NCBI GenBank assembly: GCA_023101885.1
Contig: JALPQD010000909.1
Span: 138,593-202,592 of the forward strand
Origin: Typhlomys cinereus
Taxonomy: Eukaryota; Chordata; Mammalia; Rodentia; Platacanthomyidae
Length of the DNA stretch: 64,000 nt
Reading direction: 5' to 3'
The notes under the pieces were generated by a model, which was not told the DNA's origin, made no database searches, and saw only the letters and a program-made list of their open reading frames with translations. Of the stretch, positions 39,241-52,029 are shown piece by piece. The position numbers were made by a program, and so were the translations under genes. Numbering within the stretch: position 1 is the first letter of the stretch; every line of letters begins with the position of its first letter.

Positions 39241-39513
39241 ATGTTTTTAAAGTTTATTTTATTCTTTTTACGTGTGTGTGTGTGTGTGTGTGTGTGTGCG
39301 CAGAGGCCCAAGGGTGACTTCGAGAATCACCCTGGATTGCTTCTACCTCCTATTTGCTTTGCTTTGGAGCTTCCCAGATCTCGCCTTCCAGGACCAGAAG
39401 TGCAAGCCACCATCATTTCCACCTGCTGTTTTTAAGTGAGATCAGGAGTCTGAACTCAAGACCTTCTGCTTGCAAGGCAGAAGCTTAACCCCTGAGTCAT
39501 CTCTTTGTCTCCA
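39241..39513 (-). repeat. Old B2-headed SINE
   Basis: (TG)n, GGTGACTTCGAGAATCACCC body, and head end TTAACCCCTGAGTCATCTC. Confidence 0.78.
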
Positions 39514-40066
39514 AAAGCTAATCTTTTGAAAGTCTAAAGAAAGCCTGCCACTCCTTTAGCTACAGTAACTAAAGGGAAAAGAAGTCTCAAATCTAGAGAT
39601 GAAAAAGGAGAAATTATACATGAAACCAAATTACTACAAAAGAAAGGAAACTAGTACATATAAGTATTCACCTCACATACAACCTACTGAAACTCAACCA
39701 AGATTACATAAGGTATTTATTATTCAGATATTAGAAAAGTGAAGTTCTGATAGTTATATGGATGGGTCGTAAACACATCACAGTAAATGAAAGAAGCCAC
39801 ACAAAAAAGATGACATTTTTCTGTTATTCCACTTACATGTAATGTATAGAACAGCTGAGAATTCACAGACACAGAATCAAGTTAGGGGGAGAGGAAAGGA
39901 AGTGGGGAGTTACAGCTTAAAAGGGGACAAAACTAGTTTGGGGGCAATGAAAAATTTTGGAACTGGAGACCAGTAATGATTATATAACAGTGTGAATGTA
40001 ACTGATGCCAGTAAATTATACCCTAAAGATATTTAAAACGGCAATTTTTATATTTTCCACATTTCA

Positions 40067-40232
40067 CTACATCTTAAAAAGTATAAGAAAAAACAGTAAA
40101 TCTGAATAAACCAATAATGAGACTAAAGCAGAAATTTAAAATATTTTCTACATCTTAAAAAGTGTAAGAAACAAGAGTAAATCTGAATAAAGCAATAACG
40201 AGTAATGAGACTAAAGCAGCAATTTAAAATAT
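40067..40232. repeat. Diverged 81-bp tandem duplication
   Basis: Two adjacent copies starting CTACATCTTAAAAAGT (40067 and 40148) share CAGTAAATCTGAATAAA-like and GAGACTAAAGCAG blocks with several substitutions and small indels. The event is older than the one at 33732. Confidence 0.85.
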
Positions 40233-40269
40233 CTACAAACATACACCCCTTTTCTTTTTTAAAGTTGAG

Positions 40270-40507
40270 CATTAGGCTGGATAGATGGCTCAGGAGTTAA
40301 GACACTGCCTTGTAAGCAGAAGGTCCTGAGTTCAAATGCCAGGTCCCACATAAAATGCCAAGCAGGAGCTTGCACTTCTTTCCCTAGTGGCCACAGCCTA
40401 GGAAATCCTTGAGTAGGAGAAGGAGGTAGAAGCAATTCAGGATGATTCCCAAAGTCAACCATGGGCCTCCATAGGGACACACAAAATGCCCTCTGATACA
40501 CACACAC

Positions 40508-40542
<35 letters not shown>

Positions 40543-40552
40543 TAAATAGGGA
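40270..40552 (+). repeat. Old B2-headed SINE
   Basis: GGCTGGATAGATGGCTCAGG head, body with GGATGATTCCCAAAGTCAAC, and (CA)n with an AAATAAAT tail. Confidence 0.8.
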
Positions 40553-40794
40553 ATTTTTTAAAAAAAGTTGAACATTAGATGGCTTTACTGTTGAATTCCC
40601 TAAAACATTTAGAATGTGGGAGTCAGCAAGACTGTTCAAGCAGTAAGGTACCTAAACAAGAAACATTTAGAGAGGTCATTCCAATTTTTATATTATTCCA
40701 TAAAGACTGAAATGGAGGTAAATATACTAAACTCTTCTTATAAGGCCGACCAATACCAAAACCAAAGAAACAACTGAAGAAGACTGCAGACTGT

Positions 40795-40985
40795 GGGTCT
40801 ATACCCCAGGTGGTAGAGTGCTTGCAAACATGCATAAAGCACTCAGTTTCATCCTCAGTACCATATAAAGCCAGTCACGTGGTTGTAATGCCAGGAACTT
40901 GGGAAGTGAAGGCAGGATCAGGAATTCAAAAACATCCTCCATGATTTATCAAGTTTATAGCCAGTTGGTGAGTCTTTTTCAACAA
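40795..40985 (+). repeat. B4-like SINE (ID-type head plus B1-type half)
   Basis: GGTGGTAGAGTGCTTGCAAA and TTTCATCCTCAGTACC, then TGTAATGCCAGGAACTTGG, give the composite layout of B4. Confidence 0.65.
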
Positions 40986-41253
40986 CAACCAAAGTAGTAA
41001 TAGGAAAAAGAAATCCTGCCTTTCCCCACCTGCCCGGGACGCCCGCAGTCCAGCCGGGATTCAGGGCCACCTAGGAAAGCCTCCCCCCACCTCCCACCCC
41101 CACCCCCACACGCCCCCACCCCCAAACCCCAGGCAGCCCATTGTTCCCAGCTCCTCCCATCAGCCAGCGGGAACTTCGCCGTGCCGGGCCAAATAATTCA
41201 GTTCAGTGAAAAACGCACAGAAATTGAAAGAAGGTCTTAAGAGTTAAAACTAC

Positions 41254-42320
41254 AATGCCCAAGTCAAAGTGCAAATCCATGAGGAAAAAAAAAAAAAAAA
41301 AAAAAAACCACAGGAAAACAAATCTCCCACTGAAGGAATTAATCCCATAATGATAGACTCCAACCAGAACAAACCCACGGAAAATAGCCAAGAAAGCCTG
41401 ACCCAGGATAACGACTTTCAAAACATGATCATTACCATGATTTATACTATGAAAGAGGAAATCCAGGTGGAATTAAATAACCACATCAATCACTTTGAAG
41501 AGGAACACAACAGACACTTGAAGGAGTTGAGACAAGCAGTTCAAGAAACAAAAACAGGCATAGAGCAGTTAAAACAGACACAAGCAGAGTTTAAAACTGA
41601 CCTAAAAGACAAGTTATCTTCAACCCAGAACTCAACAGAGAGTCTTAGCAGCAGAACTAACAAAGTAGAAAATAGAATTTCAGACCTTGAAGACAAAGTG
41701 GGAGTATTAACCAGCTCAATGGAAGAGGTTGTTAAAGCCAAAAAGATACTCAAGAGAAATATTCAAGAGATATGAGATACCCCAAAGAAGCTTAACATCC
41801 ATATTCATGGAATACCAGAGCAAGAATCCCAAAATACCACACCTGAGGAAATTTTTCAAACTTTCCTCATCTAAAAAAAGAGAGGCCCATCCATATACAA
41901 GAGGCATTCCGCACCCCAAACAGATATGACCAAAATAGAAACTCGCCATGTCAAGTAATAGTTAAAACACTCCATATTCAAGATAAAGAAATGGTGCTGA
42001 GAGCTTCAAGGGAAAAAAACCAAGTCACTTTTAAAGGTAAACCTATTAAAATAACAAATGACTTCTCAATGGAAACAGTAAAAGCAAGAAGAGCTTCGAG
42101 AAACGTACTTCAAGTATTGAATGAGCAAAAATGTCACCCCAGGCTCATATACCCTGCAAAAGTATCTGTCATGAACGTGGGAGAAAGAAAAATTTTCCAG
42201 CACAAAGACAACTTAAAGGGATACATGTCCACCAAACCAGGCCTTCAAAAAATGCTAGAAATGATACTCATTCGTGATGAAAAAAACAAGCGTATCCAGG
42301 AGAACAGAAGGGAAGTATAA
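41254..42320 (+). pseudogene. L1 ORF1 remnant (ORF1p-type RNA-binding protein)
   Basis: ORF1p is the RNA-binding chaperone of the L1 particle. The start is placed at ATG 41254 (MPKSKCKSMR then poly-Lys). An A-run of about 23 bases immediately after it (from about 41284) probably shifted the frame. A 168-codon frame (41269-41775) carries the heptad-rich coiled coil (NRISDLEDKVG region). A stop then interrupts before the RRM-like part, and a further open stretch (41991-42320) carries the C-terminal domain (QVTFKGKPIKI, YPAKVSVMNVG). At least two disruptions. Confidence 0.85.
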
Positions 42321-42379
42321 TACCACCAAAACCTAATAGCGAAACAATACACTTACGAAAGCCACTAAACATAATAAAT

Positions 42380-45300
42380 GTCCGGAATTAAAAATAGTTT
42401 CTCCATTATAACATTAAATGTTAATGGAATTAACTCACCGATCAAGAGACACAAATTACAAACTTGGATTAAAAATCACAACCCATAATCTGCTGCCTGC
42501 AGGAAACCCATCTCACCATAAAAATAAAAGGCTGGTCCAAAATTCTGCAAGCTAATGGAACCAGAAAACAGGCAGGGATAGCCATTATGATATCGGAAAA
42601 AGTGGACTTCAAACCAAAAAAAATCATAAGAGATACAGATGGATACTACATTTTAGTCCCAGGTACAATTCACCAGGAAGACTTCACAACACTGAACATA
42701 TATGCACCCAATATGGGCCCCCCACATTCATTAAGCAAACCCTACAACGTCTAAAGTGAGAAATCAATCCCCAAATGATAATTCTTGGGGATTTCAACAC
42801 TGCCCTCTCAACATGAGATAGATGAACAGGTAAAAAACTTAACAGAGATACTTTGGAGCTTAATCAAACCCTTACTGAAATGGACCTTACAGATCTCTAT
42901 TGAACTTTTCATCCACACACCAAAGAATACACATTTTTCTCAGCAGCACACGGAAAATTCTCCAAAATAGATCACATATTGGGCCACAAAACGAATTTCC
43001 ACATATACAGGAAAGTTGAAATTCTAGCCTGTACCTTATCAGACCGCCACGATCTAAAGCTTGACATCCACAACACAACAAGCAACACTAAGTACACTAA
43101 CTCCTGGAAACTAAACACTATGATGCTGTAGGAGAATTGGATTCAGGAAGAAATTAAAAAGAAATTCAAGATTTCCTGAAAGTAAGCCATAATGAAAATA
43201 CAACTTACCAAAATCTCTGGGACACAATGAAAGCTGTCCTAAGAGGTAAAATTGAAACATCAGAAATAAATAACCTAACAATGCAGCTCAAAACTTTAGA
43301 GACACTAGAGCAATCTGATCCCAAAAGCAGTAGAAGAGAGGAGATTAGAAAAATAAAGGGAGAAAAATCCGAAATCGAGAGTAGGAAAACGATACAGAAA
43401 ATCAACCAGTCAAAAAGCTGTTTTTTTGAAAAAATCAGTAAGATTGATACCCCTCTAGCTAAATTAACCAAAAGCAAGAGAGAGAAGACCTAAATTAACA
43501 AAATTAGAAATGAAAATGGAGTTCTCACTACTGATACCCAAGAAATCCAGAGGACTATAACCTAATATTTCAAAAACTTATACTCTGTGAAATTTGACAA
43601 CACAAAAGAGATGGATGAATTTCTAAGTAAACACAACTTACCTAAATTGAATCAGGAAGATGTGAATTATTTAAATATTCCTTTAACATATGAGGAAATT
43701 CATAAAGTAATCTCGAATCTTCCCACCAAAAAAATGTCCTGGACCAGATGGATTCAGCACAGAGTTCTACCAGACATTAAGGAGTTAATAACACCAATAC
43801 TCCTTAAACTGTTCCGTCAAATAGCAAAGGAAGGAACACTACCAAATTCCTTCTATGAAGCTAATATCGTCTTAATCCCTAAACCCAGTAAAGATACGCT
43901 TGAAAAAGAAAACTATAGGCCAATCTCTCTGAGGAACACAGATGCAAAGATTCTCAACAAAGTCTTAGCAAATCGGATTCAAAAACACATCAAAAAGATC
44001 ATCCACGGGGATCAAGTAGGCTTTATCTCAGGCACACAAGATTGGTTCAACATACGCAAATCAATAAATGTAATTCACCATATAAACCAGTCCAAAGTTC
44101 AAGACCACATGATACTCTCGATAGATGCAGAAAAAGCTTTTGGCAAGATCCAACAGCCTTTTATGACCGAAACCCTAGAGACAGTTGGAATGGAAGGAAC
44201 CTTTATCAATATAATAAAAGCTGTACACAACAAGCCAACAGCAAGGATTATACTCAATGGGGAAAAACTTGAAGCATTCCCACTTTGATCAGGAACTAGA
44301 TAAGGCTGTCCACTCTCACCACTTCTATTCAATATTGTACTTGAAATCTTAGCTGAAGACATAAGACAAGAAAGGGACACAAAAGGGATTCAAATCAGCA
44401 AAGAAGAAGTCAAGTTATCTCTATTTGCAGATGACATGATCTTATACCTGAGTGATCCCAAAAACTCCACCAGGAAGCTCCTGGAATTAATACAGAAGTT
44501 CAGCAGGGGAGCAGGATACAAAATAAATGTACAAAAATCAGTGGCCTTCCTATATGCCCAGAATAAAAGAAGTGAAAAAGCCCTGAGGGAACCAATCCCA
44601 TTTACTATAGCCCCTAAAAAAACTGAAATACCTTGGTATAAACCTAACCAAGGAAGTAAGAAACCTTTACAGTGAAAACTTTAAAACCCTAAAGAGGGGC
44701 TGGAGAGGTGGCTCAGGGGTTAAGCCTCTGCCTTGCAGGTGGAAGGTCCTGAGTTCGGATCCCGGATCCCACGTATAGACGCCAGGTGGAAGCGGGGGCG
44801 GCCTGCGCTTCTGGTCCTGGTAGGGCGGAGCCTGTGAACCCCGGGGCAGAAGGAGGTGGAGGCGTCCATGGTGGTTCGCGAATTCGTCCGTGGTTCTACA
44901 CACACACACAGACACACACACGCGCGCGCGCACATACACACACACATGTGCACAGTTGAATAAATAATAATAATAAAAAAAAATTAAAAAAAAAATTAAA
45001 ACCCTAAAGAAAGAAATTGCAGAAGACACCAGAAGATAGAAAGATCTCCCATGTTCCTGGATTGGCAGAATCAACATGACCATCCTACCGAAGGTAATAT
45101 ACAGATTCAATGCTATACCAATCAAAATCCCAAAGTAATTCTTTAAAGAAGTTGACCAAACAATCTCAAAATTCATATGGAGGCACAAAAGACCCAGGAT
45201 AGCAAAGACAATCCTGAGTAACAAAAACACTGCTGGAGGTATCACCATACCAAACCTAAGTCTATACTACAAATCCATAGTTGTAAAAACAGCATGATAT

Positions 45301-45786
45301 TGGCTCCAAAATAGGCATACAGATGAATGGATAAGGTTTAAAGACCCAGATATAAGCCCACAAACTATAGCCACTTGATCTTTGACAAAGGGGCCCAAAA
45401 AATCCAATGGAAAAAGAACAGCATCTTCAACAAATGGTGCTGGCAAAACTGGATCTCCACATGCAGAAGATTAAAACTGGACCCACACTTGTCACCATGT
45501 ACAAGAATTAATTCCAAATGGATCAAGGACCTCGATATAAGGCAAAGACCATAAAAACCATAGTTGAAAGGGTAGGGAACTCCCTTGAGCTGATTGGACT
45601 AGGCCAACACTTCCTAAAGGGACATCCAATAGCACAGTCACTACAACCAACAGTCATCAGATGGGATTTAGTACAATTAAAGAGCTTCTGTTCAGATAAA
45701 GAGATTGTAACTCTAGCACAAAGGCAACCCACAGAATGGGAGAAAATCTTCACTAAACACATATCTGATAGAGCTCTATTATCCAG
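42380..45786 (+). pseudogene. L1 ORF2 remnant (endonuclease / reverse transcriptase)
   Basis: The endonuclease part (42400-43080) and the RT part are recognisable but broken by stops. The longest intact piece (43587-44288, 233 codons) has the RT fingers and palm text, including ENYRPISL and GDQVGFISG. The catalytic FADD lies just after the next stop. A SINE splits the gene at 44696. The C-terminal third is lost in a deletion at 45787. Confidence 0.88.
44696..44995 (+). repeat. Young B2-headed SINE inside L1 ORF2, 15-bp TSD
   Basis: Complete copy with perfect target-site duplication TTAAAACCCTAAAGA (44681-44695 and 44996-45010). Confidence 0.95.
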
Positions 45787-45976
45787 AGGAGGATTCAGAG
45801 GAGAGTCAGGCATGCACATTAAATGATTCTCCAGGGAGTGGGTGGGGAGACACTGGGGGATGGGGAGGGAGGGGTGATGGGAGGGGGAGCAGAGGGGTGG
45901 GGGGGAGGGGGGAGGGAGGGAACCGGTGTACCTATTAAGTTTGTATGAGCAGAAATAATAATAAAAAATGTTAAAA

Positions 45977-46441
45977 AATATTCTGAGGACTACCTGGTAA
46001 AGGGAAGTAAACTTGGAAATTTGCTTAGAGACATTTTATTTAGCCTTACACAAGAGAGTTAAAAGAAAGACAGGTGCCCAGAAGAGAAGTAAGAACTTGA
46101 AGTAGAGAGAGAGACCAAATGCTTACATTTACCTTCTGGGAACTCAGGCTACTTCTCAAAGACTCACTAAGCTTGGGCTTTTTCCATGTTCCCTGTCTCT
46201 CCTTTTTTAATTGACATAAGAAATGTGGTGTTTTGGGGGAGGCCTTGGATTGAAGTGTAACCTCATGTGGCAAAACCAGATGCCCCTAGTTTAGTGCATG
46301 TTCTTTCCCTATGCAAGGGGTTTACGGGCAAGATTCTCTGAAAGCGGGAGGGGGGAGGGGGGCTTATGGCTGGGAAGTGATAAGGGCCTGAAGCCCTTGG
46401 TAGTTCTGAAATTCTCACTACAGCAATAGGAATGGAACCAG
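45977..46441. other. Unannotated stretch
   Basis: No feature recognised. It borders the tandem duplication on its right. Confidence 0.35.
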
Positions 46442-47978
46442 CATGGTTCCAGATTCAGGGCCCCCTTTTTCTTTTTCATCTCTCTAAAATTTTCCCTGCC
46501 TTTCTATATAGTCTACACATTTATGGACTGGGCAAATCAATATGTGTATCTCTCTGTTCCCATAGTGTCCTTCCCCCTTGTTTGGAAGTTCAGAAATTTC
46601 TAGTAGAAGTGAATAGCTGAGGATTGTGACCCAATACTGGGAAACATGGGAGCAGTATGGGAGTAAGGCAAGAGTCTCCATCAGGAGAGATCAGTGGGAG
46701 GAACTATCCCTCCCCAGGAGATAGTTTAGCACAATTCCTGTATATTTCAGTGTCCTTAGGAGAGATCCTTTCCCATACCTCCATGTTTTCTAGCGGTGAA
46801 AAAAACCACTGACTTCTCTGGAGGTGGACACCAGGGAGCAGGGAGAAGTGTGGTGGATGCAGTCAGTTGTAGGAGTTAATCATGTATGAAGCGCATTTCA
46901 GTATGTATTCATCCCTGGTCCAGAGGCATCCGAGCAGCTCAGGAGGTATGCCAACTGTCACATGTTTTTCCACATACCAGATCATTCACACAGGTAAGTG
47001 GCCGGGGTCCGATGTAAAAACCATCCTGCTCATTTAATGTGTGCACTGTTATGTGTCTTGGGAACCTTCTTCTTTGGTTCTATTTGGCATCGCACATGCC
47101 TCTAGAATCTGGGTGGGCTTCTCCTTCCCTAGATTTGGTAGTTTTTGGTCCATGATCTCATTGATTGCATGTTATTTATCTTTCTCTTGGGTGTGTGCTT
47201 CTGAAATACCCATGGTTCCAGATTCAGGGCCCCCTTTTTCTTTTTCATCTCTCTAAAATTTTCCCTGCCTTTCTATATAGTCTACACATTTATGGACTGG
47301 GCAAATCAATATGTGTATCTCTCTGTTCCCATAGTGTCCTTCCCCCTTGTTTGGAAGTTCAGAAATTTCTAGTAGAAGTGAATAGCTGAGGATTGTGACC
47401 CAATACTGGGAAACATGGGAGCAGTATGGGAGTAAGGCAAGAGTCTCCATCAGGAGAGATCAGTGGGAGGAACTATCCCTCCCCAGGAGATAGTTTAGCA
47501 CAATTCCTGTATATTTCAGTGTCCTTAGGAGAGATCCTTTCCCATACCTCCATGTTTTCTAGCGGTGAAAAAACCACTGACTTCTCTGGAGGTGGACACC
47601 AGGGAGCAGGGAGAAGTGTGGTGGATGCAGTCAGTTGTAGGAGTTAATCATGTATGAAGCGCATTTCAGTATGTATTCATCCCTGGTCCAGAGGCATCCG
47701 AGCAGCTCAGGAGGTATGCCAACTGTCACATGTTTTTCCACATACCAGATCATTCACACAGGTAAGTGGCCGGGGTCCGATGTAAAAACCATCCTGCTCA
47801 TTTAATGTGTGCACTGTTATGTGTCTTGGGAACCTTCTTCTTTGGTTCTATTTGGCATCGCACATGCCTCTAGAATCTGGGTGGGCTTCTCCTTCCCTAG
47901 ATTTGGTAGTTTTTGGTCCATGATCTCATTGATTGCATGTTATTTATCTTTCTCTTGGGTGTGTGCTTCTGAAATACC
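46442..47978. repeat. 769-bp direct tandem duplication, near-identical
   Basis: Unit 1 is 46442-47210 and unit 2 is 47211-47978. By eye the only difference is one A in an A-run (GAAAAAAACC against GAAAAAACC). The 9-bp string CATGGTTCC occurs at the start of both units and again just after unit 2 (47979). The unit itself carries no convincing gene, and its texture resembles antisense L1-derived sequence. Confidence 0.95.
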
Positions 47979-47987
47979 CATGGTTCC

Positions 47988-48234
47988 CGCCTTAGTTATC
48001 TTGATTTTGACAGAAAGTTTCTGTGTGTTCTGTTTTTGGCAGTTATTCATTCTATCAGTTCCATTAATTGATGTATCAAGTCCTAAATCTTACCTCTAAG
48101 GTCTTGATTTTCTGTCTTCTGTTGATTCCATTTCAATTTTGACACTCTTTGTTGGTATCGTACCTAGATCTTTGGAGTTTTTTATTTCTACTTTACTGCC
48201 ATTTCGAGTTTTCTAAAGTGTCTCTGTTTTTTTC
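47988..48234 (-). mobile_element. Possible antisense L1-derived sequence
   Basis: T-rich text of the kind found on the antisense strand of L1 5' and ORF1 regions (TTCTATCAGTTCCATTAATTG). The assignment is tentative. Confidence 0.35.
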
Positions 48235-49345
48235 TCCCACATTTAATTTTTTTCCCTAATCATTCAAGTTCAGTAGGTGTACCTCCATCCTCTTCCTCCC
48301 CTGTCATCACCTCTCATCCCATTCTCTTTCCTTTCACCCACCTCCCTCCCTTCCCATCTTCAGGTGCTTTCTCCTTCCTTCCTCCCATCCCCTGGAACAT
48401 CTGTTTATGTGGACTCCTGAACCTGTCTCTGAGTCCTCCACCGTAGTGAGGGCTCTGGATTCAGTGCCTAGCCCAGAGCCCCTTCTTGAGTTCCCTGTTA
48501 GCATGTGAATTCTACTATGACTGTTTAATCCCTTGCTTCTTAGGATCCTACTGTCTGAAGCCTACTCCCCTGTGATCCATGGTAGACTTTGGAGCGGGGG
48601 GGGGGGGGGGTCGTTGATATGTCAGCCATTGTGCAGGTCAGGCAAAGTCCAATCTTGGCTTGCTGCAGCCCTAAGTATCTTGCATATTATTGGTCCTTCC
48701 CATCTTTAGGCTCTTAAAATCTTGCCACCCACTCTTCTGCAAGGTTCCCTGAGCTTTAGGATGGGAAGAGATTTGGCTGGTCTGGTTCTAAGTGAATAAT
48801 GTATGGTCTTTGGTGTTCTGAATTACGTTTTGTTTTTATTTCAGTTTTGGTATTCCTGTACTACCCTTGGCTGCATCCCAATTGGTATCAAAGGTCACTT
48901 CCTAATCAAAGAGAAAAGACTGTTTAAATGAAGATCTTAATATAAGTGGAGACTCAAAGATAGACGGAAGAATAGGAGTAGGACACAACAATGGGGGGTG
49001 TCAGTCTCCTGTTTGTGGGATGGTTACTTTCTATCTGCCAGTCCCTATATCCTCCCTGATTGGTGAGAACAAATCTGTTCAGTCACAAGTGACCAGGAAG
49101 GGAAGTGAGAGTGAGCTTCACCAGATGTCTCCCTACTTATATGGAATACTTGATGGTGACCTATTTTCTCTACTGAAGCATGTTCCCCTATCTCCATTCT
49201 TTTGAGGTCCTTGTTCCCCTTCCCTCATGTTTATAGTCCTTTGTGATTACAATGTGTATTACAGAGATTTATCTTTGATTATGTCATTAAGTGGGTTTGG
49301 CACTAGGATTCTCTTATTAGGGAGTACATGTGGTGCCTAACATTT
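48235..49345 (-). mobile_element. Antisense L1 3' end
   Basis: It is the reverse complement of the L1 3' UTR and last part of ORF2 seen at 52850-53880. Matched segments include CAGCCATTGTGCAGGTCAGG, GGATGGGAAGAGATTTGGCT and, at the right, TTAGGGAGTACATG (ORF2 end). A 15-G run lies at 48596-48610. Confidence 0.8.
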
Positions 49346-51384
49346 TTACAGCTTTTTTGTATTCCCCAGTTTCCTTTCAAAGTTTGTATTCTATGTTTGC
49401 TTTCAGATCTTCAGCTGTCTTTCTAATTGCATCTTACTGTTTTTGTATGTGTCTTCTCTACTTTCCTGTTTGGCATGTTGCTATTCACATTTTTTAAAGC
49501 ATTGCCTTGGAGTTCCTTGATCATATTTATATTTGATGTTTTAATTTCATTTTCTTCTTTCTTGCTGTCCAGATTGCCACTGGATCAGTTACCTTCAGTA
49601 GATACTCATGCCATAGCTCATGATTTTTGTAATAGGCACATTTTCCTGGCTTCTTTACTTGTTTATATCTTCATGAAAACACACAGGCGTCTGGAGTTTG
49701 CTCATTGTTTTCACTGATTTTATTTCTAGCTCGTTTGTTCCTTGTGGATTTATTGTCTGCTCTCACTGCCATTTGGATGTGGAGATTGAAGGTTAGTCTG
49801 CAGTCACTTGATACTAGTTTTTGGATAGGATAGTCATGGTGTGGAGTGCTAAGATTTGACACTTACTTGATGTTAACAAGGTCCATATATGGTTTCTCAG
49901 TAAGGAGATTAGATATGCAAAGAAGTAGGACGTATAAAGCCTGGGATAACTGTGAGCCTGGATAGAAACTTAAGATCTAGATAGGAGACTTGGTGTGCTT
50001 TGAGATTCAGCTGATTTTAGAGGTTGTTACCACTTCAGGGGATAACGATGTAGATACAAGGAGTGCGGTAGGTCTAAAAAGGGATTATGGGAAGTGAAGA
50101 CCCAGGAAAATGGTATAGAGTGACTTGTAATAACCTGGTTTGAGAATTTTACGCTACAATTGTGAATCTTAAAGGAATAAAAGTTAAACCAGAAACCCAT
50201 TTGGCATAACATATCTGATAGGTAAAAATTCACAGGTAAATGAATCAATTAAAAAAAAGAAGAAGAATACAAACAGAAAGCAAGAAGTTATGATGACGTC
50301 CATTGTCCTTTCCAACTTGACCTGGAATGTCTGGTTTTCTTTGTTGCGCAGGTGTAGGTGAGTGCTGTTGCTTTTGCAGAGTGCTCTCGTGACTGTAGCG
50401 TGATGGAGCAGGTGTCCTGTGATGATTGCTGATATTCTCAGGATCCTCCCTTGGGGTGTCAATGGTTTGCTAAGTTTGGTGTCTGTGTCCTCTGTGTCCT
50501 GGGATTCCTTTGTGTGTAATTATCCAGGGGGATGGATACTTGGGAGGTGTTGTGTCCCAGGTGACAGACATGAAGAGAATGAAGGGTTCTGCTAGTTGGT
50601 GTGTAGCACGGGGTCAGACACAGAGAGAACTGGGAAGAGCAGAAGTGCTCAGGAGATGTGAGTGTGCACTAGGGCCTATCTAAGGAACTGTGAGCAGAAA
50701 GGGGCAAGGAAAGAAAAGTATTTGGTTTGGCATGGCACATGTGGAGTACCTTTGGAAGGCAAGGGAGTGTGAGGAGACAGGAGGGATGCAGCCTGTTTGT
50801 TTGCAGCAGAAGTTTCCAAAGGAAGGGTAGCAGTGTCTTCTTGTTTAGGCACTAATGAAGCTAAGTTGAAAATACACAACTGTCTTGAGTCTCATTTCTC
50901 TTGAACATTTGAGATAAATTTCAATTATCTCTTCAGTGAAATTTGTGTGTCTGGGGGTGGGGTATGTGTGAAATTATGTGTCCAATATTTATTTTGAGCC
51001 AAATAACTCACTCTAGTTTAGCTATGGGTAAGAATCCAGGAGACAGTCTGTGATTATCCATTGCTGTCCGGATTCTTAGTGGTAGGGAAACCAGTGCTTT
51101 CTAATCCAGGATTGATGTTGTGTTTCTTGAGTAGGAAAATGATGGACTAGGAAACATTGCTGGTCAAAGGCCAGCAGGTTATCAATGATGTGTGATCTGA
51201 CATGTAGATTTGCTATTGTCTGGAGAGTGTTTCAAGGCTGATGAAAGATGGATTAAAATACTAATTCTCAATGTTAAGGCAAGTGCCAATTGTAAATGTT
51301 CTCCATATAAGGATATCACAGTTGGCCAGGCTGGACAAAAAGGTCCTGTTAACATGGCATCATGATTGTCAACTTTAAGAACTG

Positions 51385-51390
<6 letters not shown>
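49346..51390. other. Unannotated, repeat-like stretch
   Basis: The left part (to about 49800) has antisense-L1 texture. The rest is unrecognised. No coding feature supported. Confidence 0.35.

Positions 51391-51438
<48 letters not shown>
51391..51438. repeat. (CA)n microsatellite
   Basis: Pure CA tract of about 24 units. Confidence 0.95.
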
Positions 51439-52029
51439 TGTTGTCCACATTTGGTCCCAGGGTCAAATTCTTACTTTTAGTGTGTGCTTCTCAGTATATG
51501 CACCATGGAAGTCAGAGAGGAATTTGCCATTTCTAGTCTTTACAACAAATGTGCCAGAAATACACCAGATAATACCTATGAATTACTAGGGAAGGATCTG
51601 ATTTCTCCAGGCACGCAGTTCTGTCTCAGAAATTATTTCTGCTATCATGCCCGAAGAGCTCTTGTTAATTGAAGCTTGCCTACCTCTTCTGATTTAGATT
51701 TTTGTCTCTCACTTCATCTCATTTCTAGCATGAAACCTTTTGTAATTGTTCTGTACTTGGCTTCAGCGAAGATGTTTCTACATGCTGTTTGACTCCCTGT
51801 GTCATTGGTCCTTCCGTCGAAGGATTCCCCTCAGTCAGGTTACAGCTTATGGGAACCAGCTCTGGTTTGTGTGGTATTGTGTTTGATTGAGAGTCCATGA
51901 AACCCTTGTTGAATCTCCAGTCTTGGTGCAATACTTGTGTTACAAGTTTGGGCTTTGGAGGTGCTGAGGCATGAGGTCCATCACTATGATAGAATGTGGG
52001 CCCATAGAAAAAAGGTTAAAGACAGTTCC

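Larger units (their letters stand above)
41017..45976 (+). mobile_element. Nearly full-length but dead L1 retrotransposon
   Basis: A C-rich 5' UTR remnant (41017-41200) is followed by an ORF1 remnant, an ORF2 remnant and a 3' UTR with A-rich tail. It is broken by frameshifts and stops in both ORFs, by a SINE insertion at 44696, and by a deletion at about 45787. That deletion joins ORF2 directly to the distal 3' UTR. The ORF2 text includes the FADD reverse-transcriptase motif (near 44421). It cannot move autonomously. Confidence 0.92.

Noticed and set aside
46432..47647. Duplicated frames of 62-74 codons in the tandem duplication
   Set aside because: They are identical only because the DNA is duplicated. 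There is no family similarity and no splice context.
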